NCBI RefSeq assembly: GCF_007859735.1
Contig: NZ_SIHI01000026.1
Span: forward strand, 1 to 47,515
Length of the DNA: 47,515 nucleotides
Reading direction: 5' to 3'
Origin: Thalassoglobus neptunius
GTDB taxonomy: Bacteria; Planctomycetota; Planctomycetia; Planctomycetales; Planctomycetaceae
Both the position numbers and the translations under genes were made by a program. This document shows positions 1 to 9,900 of this stretch, piece after piece (positions within the stretch are counted from its first letter, which is position 1; each line of letters opens with the position of its first letter). The notes beneath the pieces were generated by a model that ran no database searches, was not told the DNA's origin, and saw nothing but the letters and a program-made list of their open reading frames with translations.

Positions 1-126
1 CAAATCGAGCGAAGCCATGATCTATGTGGCTTCCATTGGTCGCATGCTCCGCCGCTTAGCTCCTTCACCCAACCAAGCTCCGTTCAAATACCGACTTACA
101 GCATGAAGAGGATTCCGGATAGGCTC

Positions 127-222
127 TCAGTGTACTTCAGGATAGGGATCGGGATACTGCGCAGATGCCTCAGACGCCCACAACCCGACAACTAGCAAGA
201 GAGAGAGAGAGAACTTACCCAT
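127..222 (-). CDS. short secreted peptide, probable remnant of a longer gene
   Basis: A 31-residue reading frame opens with a good GGAG ribosome site 7 bases before the ATG. It encodes a textbook Sec signal peptide: Lys at position 3, a Leu/Val core, and cleavage after ASA near residue 21. About ten mature residues (QYPDPYPEVH) follow before a TGA. Reading on in the same frame past that TGA gives 34 protein-like residues, including RYLNGAWLGEG, before a TAG at 22-24; the window edge follows. The likeliest reading is a decayed small secreted planctomycete protein broken by an in-frame stop, not a true 31-residue product. The family is not recognised. The Ser-Leu codons of the signal peptide form an (AG)7 repeat on the plus strand. 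Confidence 0.45.
   Translation of the reverse strand: MGKFSLSLLLVVGLWASEASAQYPDPYPEVH
198..212. repeat. (AG)7 dinucleotide run
   Basis: Fifteen bases of alternating A and G lie inside the signal-peptide codons of the small minus-strand ORF, where they read Ser-Leu-Ser-Leu. Runs of this kind can slip during replication and shift frame. The frame after the run is clearly the correct one, since the signal peptide continues, so no slip is needed to explain the sequence seen here. Confidence 0.6.
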
Positions 223-437
223 CGTGTGACTCCAAAGATAAAGGATGACTGCCCACACACGGAAAAGTGATACCACATCTGAATCACATAAGCAAATCTA
301 CAATCGAAGAAATATTCGATTTAGTTCCAGACTTACTCAAGCTCGTTCACAGAATGTTAATTACCATTTCTGCTGCCATGACACCCTTTCATTCAACGCC
401 CCGGTTCGGTGACCAATTTCTTACAAGGATTCCATGA
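223..437. promoter_or_regulatory. divergent intergenic region
   Basis: This 215-base stretch separates the minus-strand signal-peptide ORF from the plus-strand metallopeptidase gene and should carry both promoters. It is AT-rich around 285-370. I could not name a convincing -35/-10 pair. A CAAGGA ribosome site lies about 9 bases before the ATG at 438. Confidence 0.35.
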
Positions 438-1340
438 ATGCGATGTTCGCTCTTGATCGTCGGCGCTGCTGCAGTGCTGCTGATGTGCGTTGGTCCAAAC
501 CATGCTGCTGATGAGTCCTTGACGGTTTCGTCTCCCCCGGCGGAGATGGAACTTGATCCGTTTTATGGGAAGTATCTGAGTGCGAATGGATATCCGATCG
601 TCAGCTCGGAAAGCGTGAGTGACTATGCATTGAAGGAAGCGGGGTATCTCGTGAATCAGATGCTTGCGCATCGGCCTGATGTTAAAGAGGCGATGATCGA
701 CGGAGGATCGCGATTGATCATTATGGCTCATGACGAGCTGACGACCGATGTTCCTGAACATTCGCACTTAAAACCGAAAGACTTTTGGGATGCGCGAGCC
801 CGCGGTTTGGGAGGGTCGAGAACTGATCCGGTTTGTTCATGCGGTGAGGAGAACCTGCTCGCCTTCAAAGGAGATCCTTATTCGACCGAATGTATTCTGA
901 TCCATGAGTTCGCGCACAACATTCACTTGCGAGGCTTGGTCGAGATCGATCCGACATTTGATGAACGACTCAAGCAGACTTACCAGCAAGCCATGGACGC
1001 TGGGCTTTGGAAAGGCAAATATGCCTCGACCAATCATGCTGAGTATTTCGCGGAAGGTGCGCAGTCGTGGTTCGGCAACAACCGCGAGAATGATCACGAT
1101 CACAACCACGTCAACACGCGCGAAGAACTGATCGAATACGATCCCGATCTGGCAGCCCTGTGCGAAGAAGTGTTTGGGGAAACCGAACTCGTCTACACAA
1201 AACCAGCCACTCGACTCTTCGGTCACCTTGAGGGTTACGATCCGGAAACTGCTCCCCAATTTGTCTGGCCCGATCGTCTCAACGACGTGAAGAAAAAAAT
1301 CCGCGCCGACGCCGAGAATCGGGGCAAGACCTCGAAATAG
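438..1340 (+). CDS. secreted zinc metallopeptidase, anthrax lethal factor-like catalytic motif
   Basis: This 300-residue protein begins with a Sec signal peptide (residues 1-24, cleavage near NHAA/D). The zinc motif HEFAH is at residues 156-160. About 42 residues later comes NHAEYFAEGAQ, with Glu202 as probable third zinc ligand. That spacing and the AExFAE pattern resemble the gluzincin catalytic domain of anthrax lethal factor (ATLF fold), seen as NEAEFFAEAF in the toxin. Two Cys at 133 and 135 and one at 152 could form a disulfide. No translocation or receptor-binding domain is present, so a housekeeping envelope or extracellular protease is more likely than a toxin. ATG 438 is preferred to the out-of-frame ATG at 434. 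The substrate is unknown. Confidence 0.8.
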   Translation: MRCSLLIVGAAAVLLMCVGPNHAADESLTVSSPPAEMELDPFYGKYLSANGYPIVSSESVSDYALKEAGYLVNQMLAHRPDVKEAMIDGGSRLIIMAHDELTTDVPEHSHLKPKDFWDARARGLGGSRTDPVCSCGEENLLAFKGDPYSTECILIHEFAHNIHLRGLVEIDPTFDERLKQTYQQAMDAGLWKGKYASTNHAEYFAEGAQSWFGNNRENDHDHNHVNTREELIEYDPDLAALCEEVFGETELVYTKPATRLFGHLEGYDPETAPQFVWPDRLNDVKKKIRADAENRGKTSK

Positions 1341-1498
1341 AGAGGTCTCGCAAGAGTCCGCACGACCCGGCCGACGACGAGATTTCCAGCTGCAAGTTCA
1401 GCATTCTGAGAGACCGCGCTTGACGCGTGCCTCGTGAGAACTTACAAACGAAAGTCATCAATGCGTTTATCTACGATCAACTCATCTCAGGATTTCCC

Positions 1499-3442
1499 AT
1501 GCTTGGCTCCATTCAACAGATGATGAACGACCTGACGTTCCGACTCGCCTTGGTCCCCCTGGTTGTGCTTGGGATGACCGCCCTGGCGGCTGCCGAGGAG
1601 ATTCGAACATGGCAAGATGCAACCGGCCGCTTCAAGATCGAGGCCAAATACGTCAGCACCGAGGGTGATACCGTCAAGCTGGAACGAGCTGACGGAAAGA
1701 GCATTGAGATCCCGATTTCCAAGCTGAGCAAAGAGGATCAGGACTATCTGGACGACTTGAAGAACAACCCGTTCAAAGTTGCTGAAGACGACAACCCATT
1801 CATGGTCAAGGAAGATCAACCCGGTCAGGCGGCGCCGACTCCAAGCCGATCCGGAGGGGCACGCTCCGGATCGGTTGAAGTGACGGTTGACTGGGATCAG
1901 TCCGAACATATTGATGTCGGCCTCGCTGGCGATGGATGGGACTTCACCGTCGAAGGCGATCAGGAGTTGGACTTCATCCCCAAGAATGTCGGCCTCCCGA
2001 CTCGGAAGGAATTTTTCGAAGGGATGAAAGGAATCGCCATCAACACTGTCGCACGGAAGGCGGTGGTCGGCTTTGTCGCGGATCCTCCAGGCGGAAAAAA
2101 TGACGCTGTCACGCGACTGGTCGTCTGTGATTTACAATCGGGTCGAAGCACGGGCGAAGTGACCCAGCCGGGGAATTTCGTTCCATTGGCCCTTCACGAC
2201 GATGGAGCCACTCTTCTGATGCGAACGACGAAGTTCGGGTTCGGAAACAGCAGTGAACTCCAAGTGTGGAGAATTCAGGGTCGGTCGATCAACGTCGAAC
2301 GAGTCATGACCCCGCACCAGGATGACTGGAAGAGTAACAACGATCTCAACTGGGCAGCGTTCATCGATCGCAACACGTTTGTAACGAAAAGCTCGGGAGG
2401 CATCGTCGCTTTCTGGGACATGGACACGTTCCAACCGATCTGTGATTTCAAAGTCGATGGCGGCTCCCGTCCTGCATTGTCCATCGATCGCAAAACTCTT
2501 GCTTTCTCAACCGGTAAAAAGATCGGTCTCTTTGACACTCAAAGCCGGGAGGTCATTTGCCTGCAAAGCACTCCTCGAAAACTCCAGTGGCCCAACCTTG
2601 CGTTTAGCCCTTCGGGAAAACAACTCGGCTGTATCGCCTTTAATTCCATTCTCATCTGGAACACAGAAACGGGTGAGTTGTACCGAGACTTCGAAACTCC
2701 CGGTCTGAACATCAACGGCAAGCTTGAGTTCTCCGACGAAGACTTTGTGCTCGCGGGCGGACGTTATCTCATCGAGTTGGAAAACATGATCAAGCTCTGG
2801 GATTACGAAGGAGCTGGTTCCGTGAATGCCATTGGCGGTGTGACATTTTTCGCAGTAAATCCGCATAAAAAAGGCGGAGCACTCATGCCAACGCTGGTTC
2901 CGCATGATGCCGCTCTCGATGCACTCGATGCTGCATTGAATGAACCGGACTTGTTCATTTTCAGGAAAGGCTCTTCGGTTCGACTCGACCTCAATGGAAT
3001 TTCCGGACAGCATCGAGCAGAGGTGGAAGCCGATCTCCGGAAGAAACTTTCAGACCTCGACGTTCAAGTCACCGACTCGGCCCCGGTGACCATCAAGTGC
3101 ACTGTGACGGGACCGAATTCGAAGAAGATGACGTACACCCGGTTCGGCACTTATGACGTTCAGATTTACAACACCAAAATTGAATTTCTGTACGAAGGCA
3201 AAGTTGCCTGGCAGTCATCAGGAACAAACATTCCCCACTTCGTCCGTATCGGAGCGGATGAAAATCTCGGGGACGTCCTTCGCAAGAAGTCTCAGCAAGC
3301 GGACTACAGCTTCTATAAGAATATTGTCCTGCCGCGTTTCCTCCAAAAGCCAAATGATGGAAATCAGCAGAACAACCGAGCCAGGCAAACGATCGGAAAC
3401 TCGAAAGTGGTTCCGGTCGCCAGCAATCGCTCGCGTCGATGA
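1499..3442 (+). CDS. secreted SHD1-domain beta-propeller protein
   Basis: About 647 residues. The start at 1499 follows AGGA by 7 bases and gives a signal peptide ending near ALAAA/EE (residue 31); the longer frame from 1427 would bury that signal. Residues about 34-85 match the SHD1 domain (SLA1 homology 1: TWxDxTGxFxIEAxxV, then IPISKLSKEDQ), which is very common in secreted planctomycete proteins. A low-complexity linker with a repeated NPF follows. A WD40/YVTN-like propeller covers roughly residues 170-480, with blades such as VAFWDMD and SILIWNTETGELYRDF. The last 170 residues form another domain. SHD1 binds peptides in eukaryotes; its bacterial role is unknown. A stand-alone transcription unit is likely. 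Confidence 0.85.
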   Translation: MLGSIQQMMNDLTFRLALVPLVVLGMTALAAAEEIRTWQDATGRFKIEAKYVSTEGDTVKLERADGKSIEIPISKLSKEDQDYLDDLKNNPFKVAEDDNPFMVKEDQPGQAAPTPSRSGGARSGSVEVTVDWDQSEHIDVGLAGDGWDFTVEGDQELDFIPKNVGLPTRKEFFEGMKGIAINTVARKAVVGFVADPPGGKNDAVTRLVVCDLQSGRSTGEVTQPGNFVPLALHDDGATLLMRTTKFGFGNSSELQVWRIQGRSINVERVMTPHQDDWKSNNDLNWAAFIDRNTFVTKSSGGIVAFWDMDTFQPICDFKVDGGSRPALSIDRKTLAFSTGKKIGLFDTQSREVICLQSTPRKLQWPNLAFSPSGKQLGCIAFNSILIWNTETGELYRDFETPGLNINGKLEFSDEDFVLAGGRYLIELENMIKLWDYEGAGSVNAIGGVTFFAVNPHKKGGALMPTLVPHDAALDALDAALNEPDLFIFRKGSSVRLDLNGISGQHRAEVEADLRKKLSDLDVQVTDSAPVTIKCTVTGPNSKKMTYTRFGTYDVQIYNTKIEFLYEGKVAWQSSGTNIPHFVRIGADENLGDVLRKKSQQADYSFYKNIVLPRFLQKPNDGNQQNNRARQTIGNSKVVPVASNRSRR

Positions 3443-3666
3443 TTCAGCGATTCGACTTTTGATTTCCGCGCTCCTTTCGGTGCAGCGAGAAGGTTTCTAC
3501 ACTCCTCGACTCTGCGGCGTTTGGGAAACAGCTTTTGCGATCATGTTCACGGAGTCAGTTGATTTATTGAAGCGGTCCATCGCTTCGAAAGAGTCAGCGA
3601 CTCCTTTGAGCAAAAAACGGAAAGCTGCTCTCGAATCACACCAAACTGCGAATCGAATGAGTAGCC

Positions 3667-4398
3667 ATGTCACGTCATGATGGGCGTCAGCCCAATGAAC
3701 TCCGCCCTGTTCAAATTGAACGACCTTATTTCGGATCAGCACCGGGGAGAGTCCTGATCAGTGCCGGTCGAACCACGATTCTCTGCACAGCCAGCCTGAG
3801 TGAAGATCTCCCGCCGTGGAAGCTCAAGAGCGAGAATCCCACGGGATGGGTTTCTGCAGAATACAACATGCTGCCGGGAAGTACGGCTCCGCGAAAATCA
3901 CGACGAACCGATGGACGCGGGACCGAAATTCAGCGATTAATCGGTCGCAGCTTACGGGCCGTCATCGACTTTCAGACACTTGGTCCACGCATGATCACCG
4001 TTGATTGCGATGTCATTCAAGCCGATGGCGGAACGCGAACGCTGAGCATCACAGGGGGCTTTATCGCGTTTGTTGATGCTGTTCGAAGCGTTGAGGATCC
4101 CACATTCGATCCCAGTGCGGTCTTTCTCAACTCAGTCGCCGCTGTGAGTGTTGGTGTCGTTAATGACGTCCCCGTTCTCGATCTTGACTACCCGGAAGAC
4201 AGCACAGCGCAGGTTGACATGAACGCGGTCATGACCGGAGACGGGAATATTATTGAGATTCAGGGCACCGCTGAACGATCCGTTTTTTCGCGCGACCAGC
4301 TCAATCAACAACTCGATCTCGCCGCCGCAGGAATTCAGGAATTGACACGTATCCAGCAGACCGCATTGGGCGATGACTGGCCAATCGCTGATCGTTAA
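3667..4398 (+). CDS. rph: ribonuclease PH
   Basis: This 243-residue protein has the full length and signatures of RNase PH: RHDGR and ELRPV at the N-terminus, [34 protein letters not shown] and [12 protein letters not shown]. The enzyme is a phosphate-dependent 3'-5' exoribonuclease that trims tRNA 3' ends and degrades structured RNA, and normally works as a hexamer. The start ATG at 3667 matches the conserved family N-terminus, although its ribosome site is weak. It follows the SHD1 gene by 224 bases that hold no other gene. A further 270 bases without a gene separate it from the next start. The hydrolase rdgB, a common neighbour, is absent here. Confidence 0.97.
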   Translation: MSRHDGRQPNELRPVQIERPYFGSAPGRVLISAGRTTILCTASLSEDLPPWKLKSENPTGWVSAEYNMLPGSTAPRKSRRTDGRGTEIQRLIGRSLRAVIDFQTLGPRMITVDCDVIQADGGTRTLSITGGFIAFVDAVRSVEDPTFDPSAVFLNSVAAVSVGVVNDVPVLDLDYPEDSTAQVDMNAVMTGDGNIIEIQGTAERSVFSRDQLNQQLDLAAAGIQELTRIQQTALGDDWPIADR

Positions 4399-4668
4399 GA
4401 CGCGACGACTTTCTGCCTGGCATCGTGTTCCTCCCGCAGCCCAAACGCCGTTTTTTCAGGAATTCGCCCGTGAATTCAGACATTGAACGTCGTCAAAGAC
4501 CCGTCTGGACACAACTTTCCATAGCTGATAGAAATCTGAAGTCGAATTGGTAGTTTTCTGCAGAAACGAGAAAATCATGTGCTGACTGGATGTCAGACAG
4601 ACTTTCTTGGCAGAAACTTCGGCGTTCTCTCTTTCCAGTCAACTCCAGATCAGCACACGGAGGGTGTT

Positions 4669-5730
4669 ATGGTCGCGAGATTGTTTCTGTCTCTGATGAC
4701 ATTGGCATTTTGCACGTCCATTTTGGGTTCATCTGCGAACGGCGCAACTATCGAAGCCGATCCCGGCAAAAAGTATGAGCTGACGAAAAATCGCGGCCCG
4801 TGGATGATCAGCGTCGCAACCTTTCACTCAGCGTCTCCGGACGGCGTCACACGCAAAGGGAAGTCTCCCGAAGAAGCCGCACATGAATTGATCATTGAAC
4901 TGCGTGAACTCGGCATGCCCGCCTACATGTATGTTCATGAGCCAGACCAACAGCGAGTTTCCGTCAAAGACGTGCTCGGCCGCGAAGAATACAAGAAAAA
5001 CCTGAGACGAGTTCGGTCAGTTCTCGTCATCGCTGGTAACTACGATGACATCGACGACAAACTCGCGCAGGACTCATTGAAGTGGATCAAAAAACTCAAT
5101 CCGGAATGTCTTCAGACCGGAGTCGTCTTTCAGGCGACCGAGGCGCGTCCGACTCCGTTGAGCGGCGCCTTTCTGACGATCAATCCGCTTCTCTCCCCTG
5201 AAGAAGTTCAGCAGAACCGGCAAGACCCTTTGCTTGTCCGTCTGAACAGTGGACAGGAGTATTCGCTCTACGAGAATCCCGGTGAGTACACACTCGTCGT
5301 GAAACGCTTCCTTGGAAAAAGCCAGACTGTCAAACCGGGCGACAAACTTCCGTCGATCACTCAATTCCTCAAGGACAATGACCTCGATGACGCCGGTGAG
5401 GCTGCTCAAGAACTCGTCACAATTCTCCGTGGTCGTTATGACGAAGGATTGAACAACTCTCCCGGGATCTTTAATGAGGTCGAAGCTTACGTCTGGCACG
5501 ACCGACACGAGTCATTTGTCACCGTCGGCTCGTTTAGTTCTCCTAATGACGGAGCGATTAAGAAGTACATGGAAGCATTCAGCCCTCGTCTTGTGACGTT
5601 TGAAAATGGAAGCCAGAACTTCCAACCGGTCCATCTTTCGATTGCTGGATTCGGAAAAGGTCGCAACGAAACTCGCTTGTTCGTTTTCGATCCTGAGCCA
5701 CAGCTCATTCGCGTTCCGAAAAAGCGATAG
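4669..5730 (+). CDS. secreted protein with SPOR-like repeats
   Basis: The start at 4669 has a strong GGAGGG site just upstream and yields about 353 residues with a clean signal peptide (MVARLFLSLMTLAF..., cleavage near ANGA). The longer frame from 4579 has no ribosome site. Two segments look alike: WMISVATFHS with AAHELIIELRELGMPAYMY near the N-terminus, and AYVWHDRHESFVTVGSF near residue 270. Both have the aromatic-beta-helix rhythm of SPOR-type folds, which bind denuded peptidoglycan. That similarity is by eye only. The protein is probably a conserved planctomycete envelope protein of unknown function. Transcription ends at the hairpin at 5761-5794. Confidence 0.75.
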   Translation: MVARLFLSLMTLAFCTSILGSSANGATIEADPGKKYELTKNRGPWMISVATFHSASPDGVTRKGKSPEEAAHELIIELRELGMPAYMYVHEPDQQRVSVKDVLGREEYKKNLRRVRSVLVIAGNYDDIDDKLAQDSLKWIKKLNPECLQTGVVFQATEARPTPLSGAFLTINPLLSPEEVQQNRQDPLLVRLNSGQEYSLYENPGEYTLVVKRFLGKSQTVKPGDKLPSITQFLKDNDLDDAGEAAQELVTILRGRYDEGLNNSPGIFNEVEAYVWHDRHESFVTVGSFSSPNDGAIKKYMEAFSPRLVTFENGSQNFQPVHLSIAGFGKGRNETRLFVFDPEPQLIRVPKKR

Positions 5731-5760
5731 GCCGAACAACGAAACAATTGTCTCGTAAAG

Positions 5761-5794
5761 AAAGTTCCTCGTTCCGAATGGGACGAGGAACTTT
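5761..5794. terminator. bidirectional rho-independent terminator
   Basis: A 15-bp stem (5761-5775 with 5780-5794, one G-T wobble) closes on a GAAT tetraloop. It starts with AAA and ends in TTT, followed by TTGTTT. It lies exactly between the converging SPOR-like gene (ends 5730) and the HtrA-like gene (ends 5799), so it can stop transcription from both sides. Confidence 0.9.
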
Positions 5795-5798
5795 TTGT

Positions 5799-6809
5799 TT
5801 AGTCGATGATCAACGGGAGCGTCATGATCTCTTCGTCTCTGATCAGTCGAACTTCGAGCTCCTCCTTGGAAGTCACCTGCACCAGAATTCGATGGATGTC
5901 GTCAATGTTTTCGGTAATTCGATCATTGATCGACACAATCCAGTCTCCGCGCTGAATGCCAGCCCGTCCAGCTGCTCCACTTGCGTCGAAGTCGACAACT
6001 TCAACAACCGAAGGCGAGAGAAGATCGAACTCCCGAACCATCGAGCGAGGGAGATGCCGAACGGTTGCCGTCACGCCAAGCTGTCGACGTCGCACTTCTC
6101 CGTGTTGAAGCAGTTCTCCAATCACCCACTGGACGGTCGCACTTGGAACTGCGAATCCCAAGCCCTGAGCGTTCTGAACAATCGCTGTGTTCACACCAAC
6201 TACCCGTCCGCGCGAATCGACCAGTGGACCACCACTGTTCCCGGGATTGATCGGCGCTGCATGTTGGACGATATTTTCGATCAGGCGTCCGTCGCTGCCT
6301 CGCATGTTCCGTCCCAAAGCACTGACGACACCAGTCGAGACAGTCGTACGAAGTCCCAACGGGCTGCCGATGGCAATGACGAGTTGTCCCACCTTGAGAG
6401 CCTCCGAATCGCCGATCGCTGCATACGGAAAGTCGCTCGACTCTAACCGAAGGAGAGCCAGGTCCGTCGCTGGATCATTTCCGACGAGAACCGCTTCGAG
6501 ACGATCACCGTCGATCGTCTCCGCGACGAGCTTCTGAATTCCATCGACGACGTGACTATTCGTCACAGCATAACCGTCTGGAGTAATCAAGAAGCCCGAT
6601 CCGTTTCCGTGCTGTCCGTTGCGGTGTTGTCCCCAAAGGCTCACTACAGCTGGGGAAACTTGATCAACGACACCCACGACAGCTGATGAGTAAGCGTCTA
6701 GGACGTCGGAATTTTCAACGGGCGCAGTGTTCGGCGAAGGCCCCGAATTTCCTTGCGGTTGCCCGTCAGACGAAACCGTCCTCAACAAGTATTGATCTAA
6801 CCAGTTCAT
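5799..6809 (-). CDS. HtrA/DegP-like serine protease (S1C) with one PDZ domain
   Basis: The start at 6809 follows AGGAG by 8 bases and gives 336 residues (MNWLDQY...); the frame opens further upstream but without a ribosome site. The trypsin-like domain carries the triad His in TNSHVV, Asp in DPATDLALL and Ser in GNSGGPL. One C-terminal PDZ domain follows (GRAGIQRGDWIVSINDR). HtrA proteases are envelope quality-control enzymes. No signal peptide or membrane anchor is visible at the chosen start, so export is not supported; the protein may be cytoplasmic or use an unrecognised signal. It is divergent from the gene at 6953, with a shared promoter region of 143 bases. Confidence 0.92.
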   Translation of the reverse strand: MNWLDQYLLRTVSSDGQPQGNSGPSPNTAPVENSDVLDAYSSAVVGVVDQVSPAVVSLWGQHRNGQHGNGSGFLITPDGYAVTNSHVVDGIQKLVAETIDGDRLEAVLVGNDPATDLALLRLESSDFPYAAIGDSEALKVGQLVIAIGSPLGLRTTVSTGVVSALGRNMRGSDGRLIENIVQHAAPINPGNSGGPLVDSRGRVVGVNTAIVQNAQGLGFAVPSATVQWVIGELLQHGEVRRRQLGVTATVRHLPRSMVREFDLLSPSVVEVVDFDASGAAGRAGIQRGDWIVSINDRITENIDDIHRILVQVTSKEELEVRLIRDEEIMTLPLIID

Positions 6810-6952
6810 CGTTTTTTCTCCTGCTTGAGACTGCACCAATCCTATGCACGAGAACAGTGAGGTCCAGCCTTGCCCAGCCGGGCCAAATGTTGAATGACCG
6901 CTCACACGACTCCGGATCGCTCAAACTCAGCTCAACGTAACCCACACTTAAC

Positions 6953-9900
6953 ATGATCTTTACATTGAGTCCCTTCTGGTCGCAGATTCACTTGAGTAGA
7001 CTGTTTTGCTGTTGGCAATCAGAAGGGATTGCTTTCGTCGCCACTTGCTCGCACACTCGAAACGGTCCCCTGACTATCGTGAGACCCGTCGCCAAAGAAG
7101 CTGTTGTTCCGTCGTTCGTTGTGGCGACGTTGCTCACGTGTTCAGGAGCCTGTGCCCTCATATTTCAAGTCGTGTGGATTCGCGAACTTCGACTGATTTT
7201 CGGCGCGACGACATCTGCCTCAGCTGCGGTTCTGGCCATCTTCATGGGAGGCCTCGGTCTCGGAAACTTTCTGCTCGGCCGCCGAATCGATCGCAACCCG
7301 GCTCCGCTCAGAGTCTATGGAAAACTTGAAGCAGGCATCGCCTTCTCAGCGGCCATCAGTCCCCTTCTTGTTGAATTATCACGTGCGATTTACCTCGGTC
7401 TCGGTGGACAGGCGACGCTTGGATTTCCGACCGCAACCGGACTCCGGCTTCTGTTCTCCGCCCTGATCCTTGGTGTTCCAACCATTTTAATGGGAGGAAC
7501 ACTGCCCGCCGCAGCGAAAGCAGTCTCGTCGACGAAAGATCCCTACCGACGCGGAGTCGCACTCGTCTACGGAATGAACACGCTCGGTGCAGTCCTCGGT
7601 GCTGGGATCGCAAACTTTTATCTTCTCGAAGCATGGGGCGGGCGATGGACTCTCTGGAGTGCCTGCGGCCTCAATGCCGGACTCGCCTGTATCGCTCTGC
7701 TCCTTTCCGCTCGATATTCACGAACTCCTGTCGATGAACACGCACAGGAAGCCTCCAGTAATGACGACGCCCCAGCTGAAACGAAGACGTCGAGCCAATT
7801 CCTCACAGTGTGCCTCACGTCTGGTTTCGTCGGCTTTGTTTTCTTTCTAATGGAATTGGTCTGGTACAGAATGCTCGGTCCACTGCTGGGCGGAACGACC
7901 TATACCTTCGGACTCATTCTCTGCCTGGCACTTCTGGGAATTGGAATCGGGGGCGCGGCCTATTCTCTTCTGGCACGTTGGATCAGGCCCACACATCGAC
8001 TGCTGGCTTTAACGTGTGCTCTCGAAGCCTTCTTGATTGCACTGCCGTTCTTTTACGGAGATCGCGTCGCCCTCTGGGTACTTGAACAACAGCGACAGGG
8101 AATCGATTCCTTCGGTGAGCAAGTCTGGAACTGGTTTCAAATCGGCGGGTTTGTCATTCTTCCCCCAGCGATCATTTCAGGGTTTCAGTTCCCTGTTCTC
8201 ATAGCGGTCGCCGGGACAGGTCGAGAGAACGTCGGACGACAGGTTGGACTGACCTTTGCCGCGAACACATTGGGAGCCATTTGCGGCTCACTGGCAGGCG
8301 GCTTTCTGCTGCTTCCCCTACTCTCAGCTCCCGGACTATGGATCGTCTGCATTTGGATTCTTATCGGATTGACCTGTCTACTCGCACTGGCCGGTCGACG
8401 CGAGGAAGGAGTCTGGCTCAGTCCCGCCGTTGTCACGTCATTACTTGCCGGCTGCGCGATTTTGTTCATCGGGCCAACTGCCGTGTGGAGACATTCCGGA
8501 ATTGGGGCAGGCCGAGCCGAACTGATCGGCACCGGACAAAACGCAGAACAGCGTTTCATCAACGAAAAGCGTCGACAAACACTCTGGGAGGGAGAAGGAC
8601 TCGAATCGAGTGTGGCTGTCACTGCGACTGACAGTCTCGCCTTCCTCGTGAACGGAAAGAGCGATGGAAACGCCTACGGAGACGCAGGGACACAGATCGG
8701 ACTTGGACTCATCGGGCCACTTCTGCACCCTGACCCGCAGCGAGGACTGGTGATTGGTCTGGGAACCGGCGAGTCGGCGGGATGGCTGGCAGACTGCCGC
8801 AACATGGAATCCGTTGACGTCATCGAGCTCGAGCCAATCATCATGTTCATGGCAGAACTCTGCACGCCGATGAATCGTGACGTCCTCAACAACCCGAAAG
8901 TCCACATCGAATTCAACGATGCTCGCGAGTTCCTTCTGACAACTCCCAACGAGTACGATCTCATCGTCTCGGAACCTTCGAATCCCTATCGTGCGGGCAT
9001 TGCAAATCTGTACACGCAAGAATTCTACGAAGCTGCTGCTGCCCGATTATCAAGTGATGGCCTGTTTCTTCAGTGGCTGCAAGGCTACGAAGTCGATCCA
9101 CGTACAGTGAAGTCTGTACTGACAACGCTGCGATCGGTCTTTCCCGCGACACAAATCTGGCGAACGAAATCGCGAGATCTCGTTCTCGTCTGCGGTCGAT
9201 CGAAGGACAGCCTTTCGTTTCAACGGGATGAACTCGTCGCACGTCTTCAAGACTCAACGCTCTCGGAGGGGCTTCAAAAGGCCTGGCGAGTGACAGACCT
9301 GGAAGGCGTCCTCGCTCACTATGTCGGCGGAGACGAAGCGATTGACACCTTTCTCGACGGAAGCGATCAACTTCTCAACACAGACGATCGCAATCTCCTC
9401 GAATATGCGTTCGCGCTGACCGTTGGAAAGTCGACGCGATTTTCGATCCATGAACTGCAACAACTTGCTGACCGTTCCGACAATCCATTTCCAATTTCCA
9501 TTGACGACGAGCAGAAGGAAGCGATCGCTCGCCGTCGCCTCGCGATGCTGCTTCATCTCGGCGGCGAGATTCCAGCCAACGAAGCTCCTCAATCGGTCGA
9601 TCCTGATCGAGTTGCCGCCTACCGAGCGTATCTCGATGAGAAATACGAGGAAGCTGCGAAGCACTTTGGTCAATCTGAACCGGACTTGTCTTGTCCGATC
9701 GACACTCTTGTCTTCGCCCACACGATGGCTGAAACCGGTCGACCAATTGACGAGGAGATTCTGGCAACGGTTCGCGCCCAGAACGAAACCGAAGCAGCTG
9801 CAATTGAAGCGATCTCAGCGTGGCATCGAGGTGAGCAAGACGCATCGATCAAACATATGGTCACAGCATTCGAGAAACTTCGTCAGAACCCTTGGGGAAG

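Noticed and set aside
1427-1498. Longer start for the SHD1 propeller protein
   Set aside because: The extra 24 residues have no ribosome site and would hide the signal peptide.
4555-4566. 12-bp palindrome TTTCTGCAGAAA upstream of the SPOR-like gene
   Set aside because: A perfect palindrome of this length can occur by chance, and nothing links it to a regulator.
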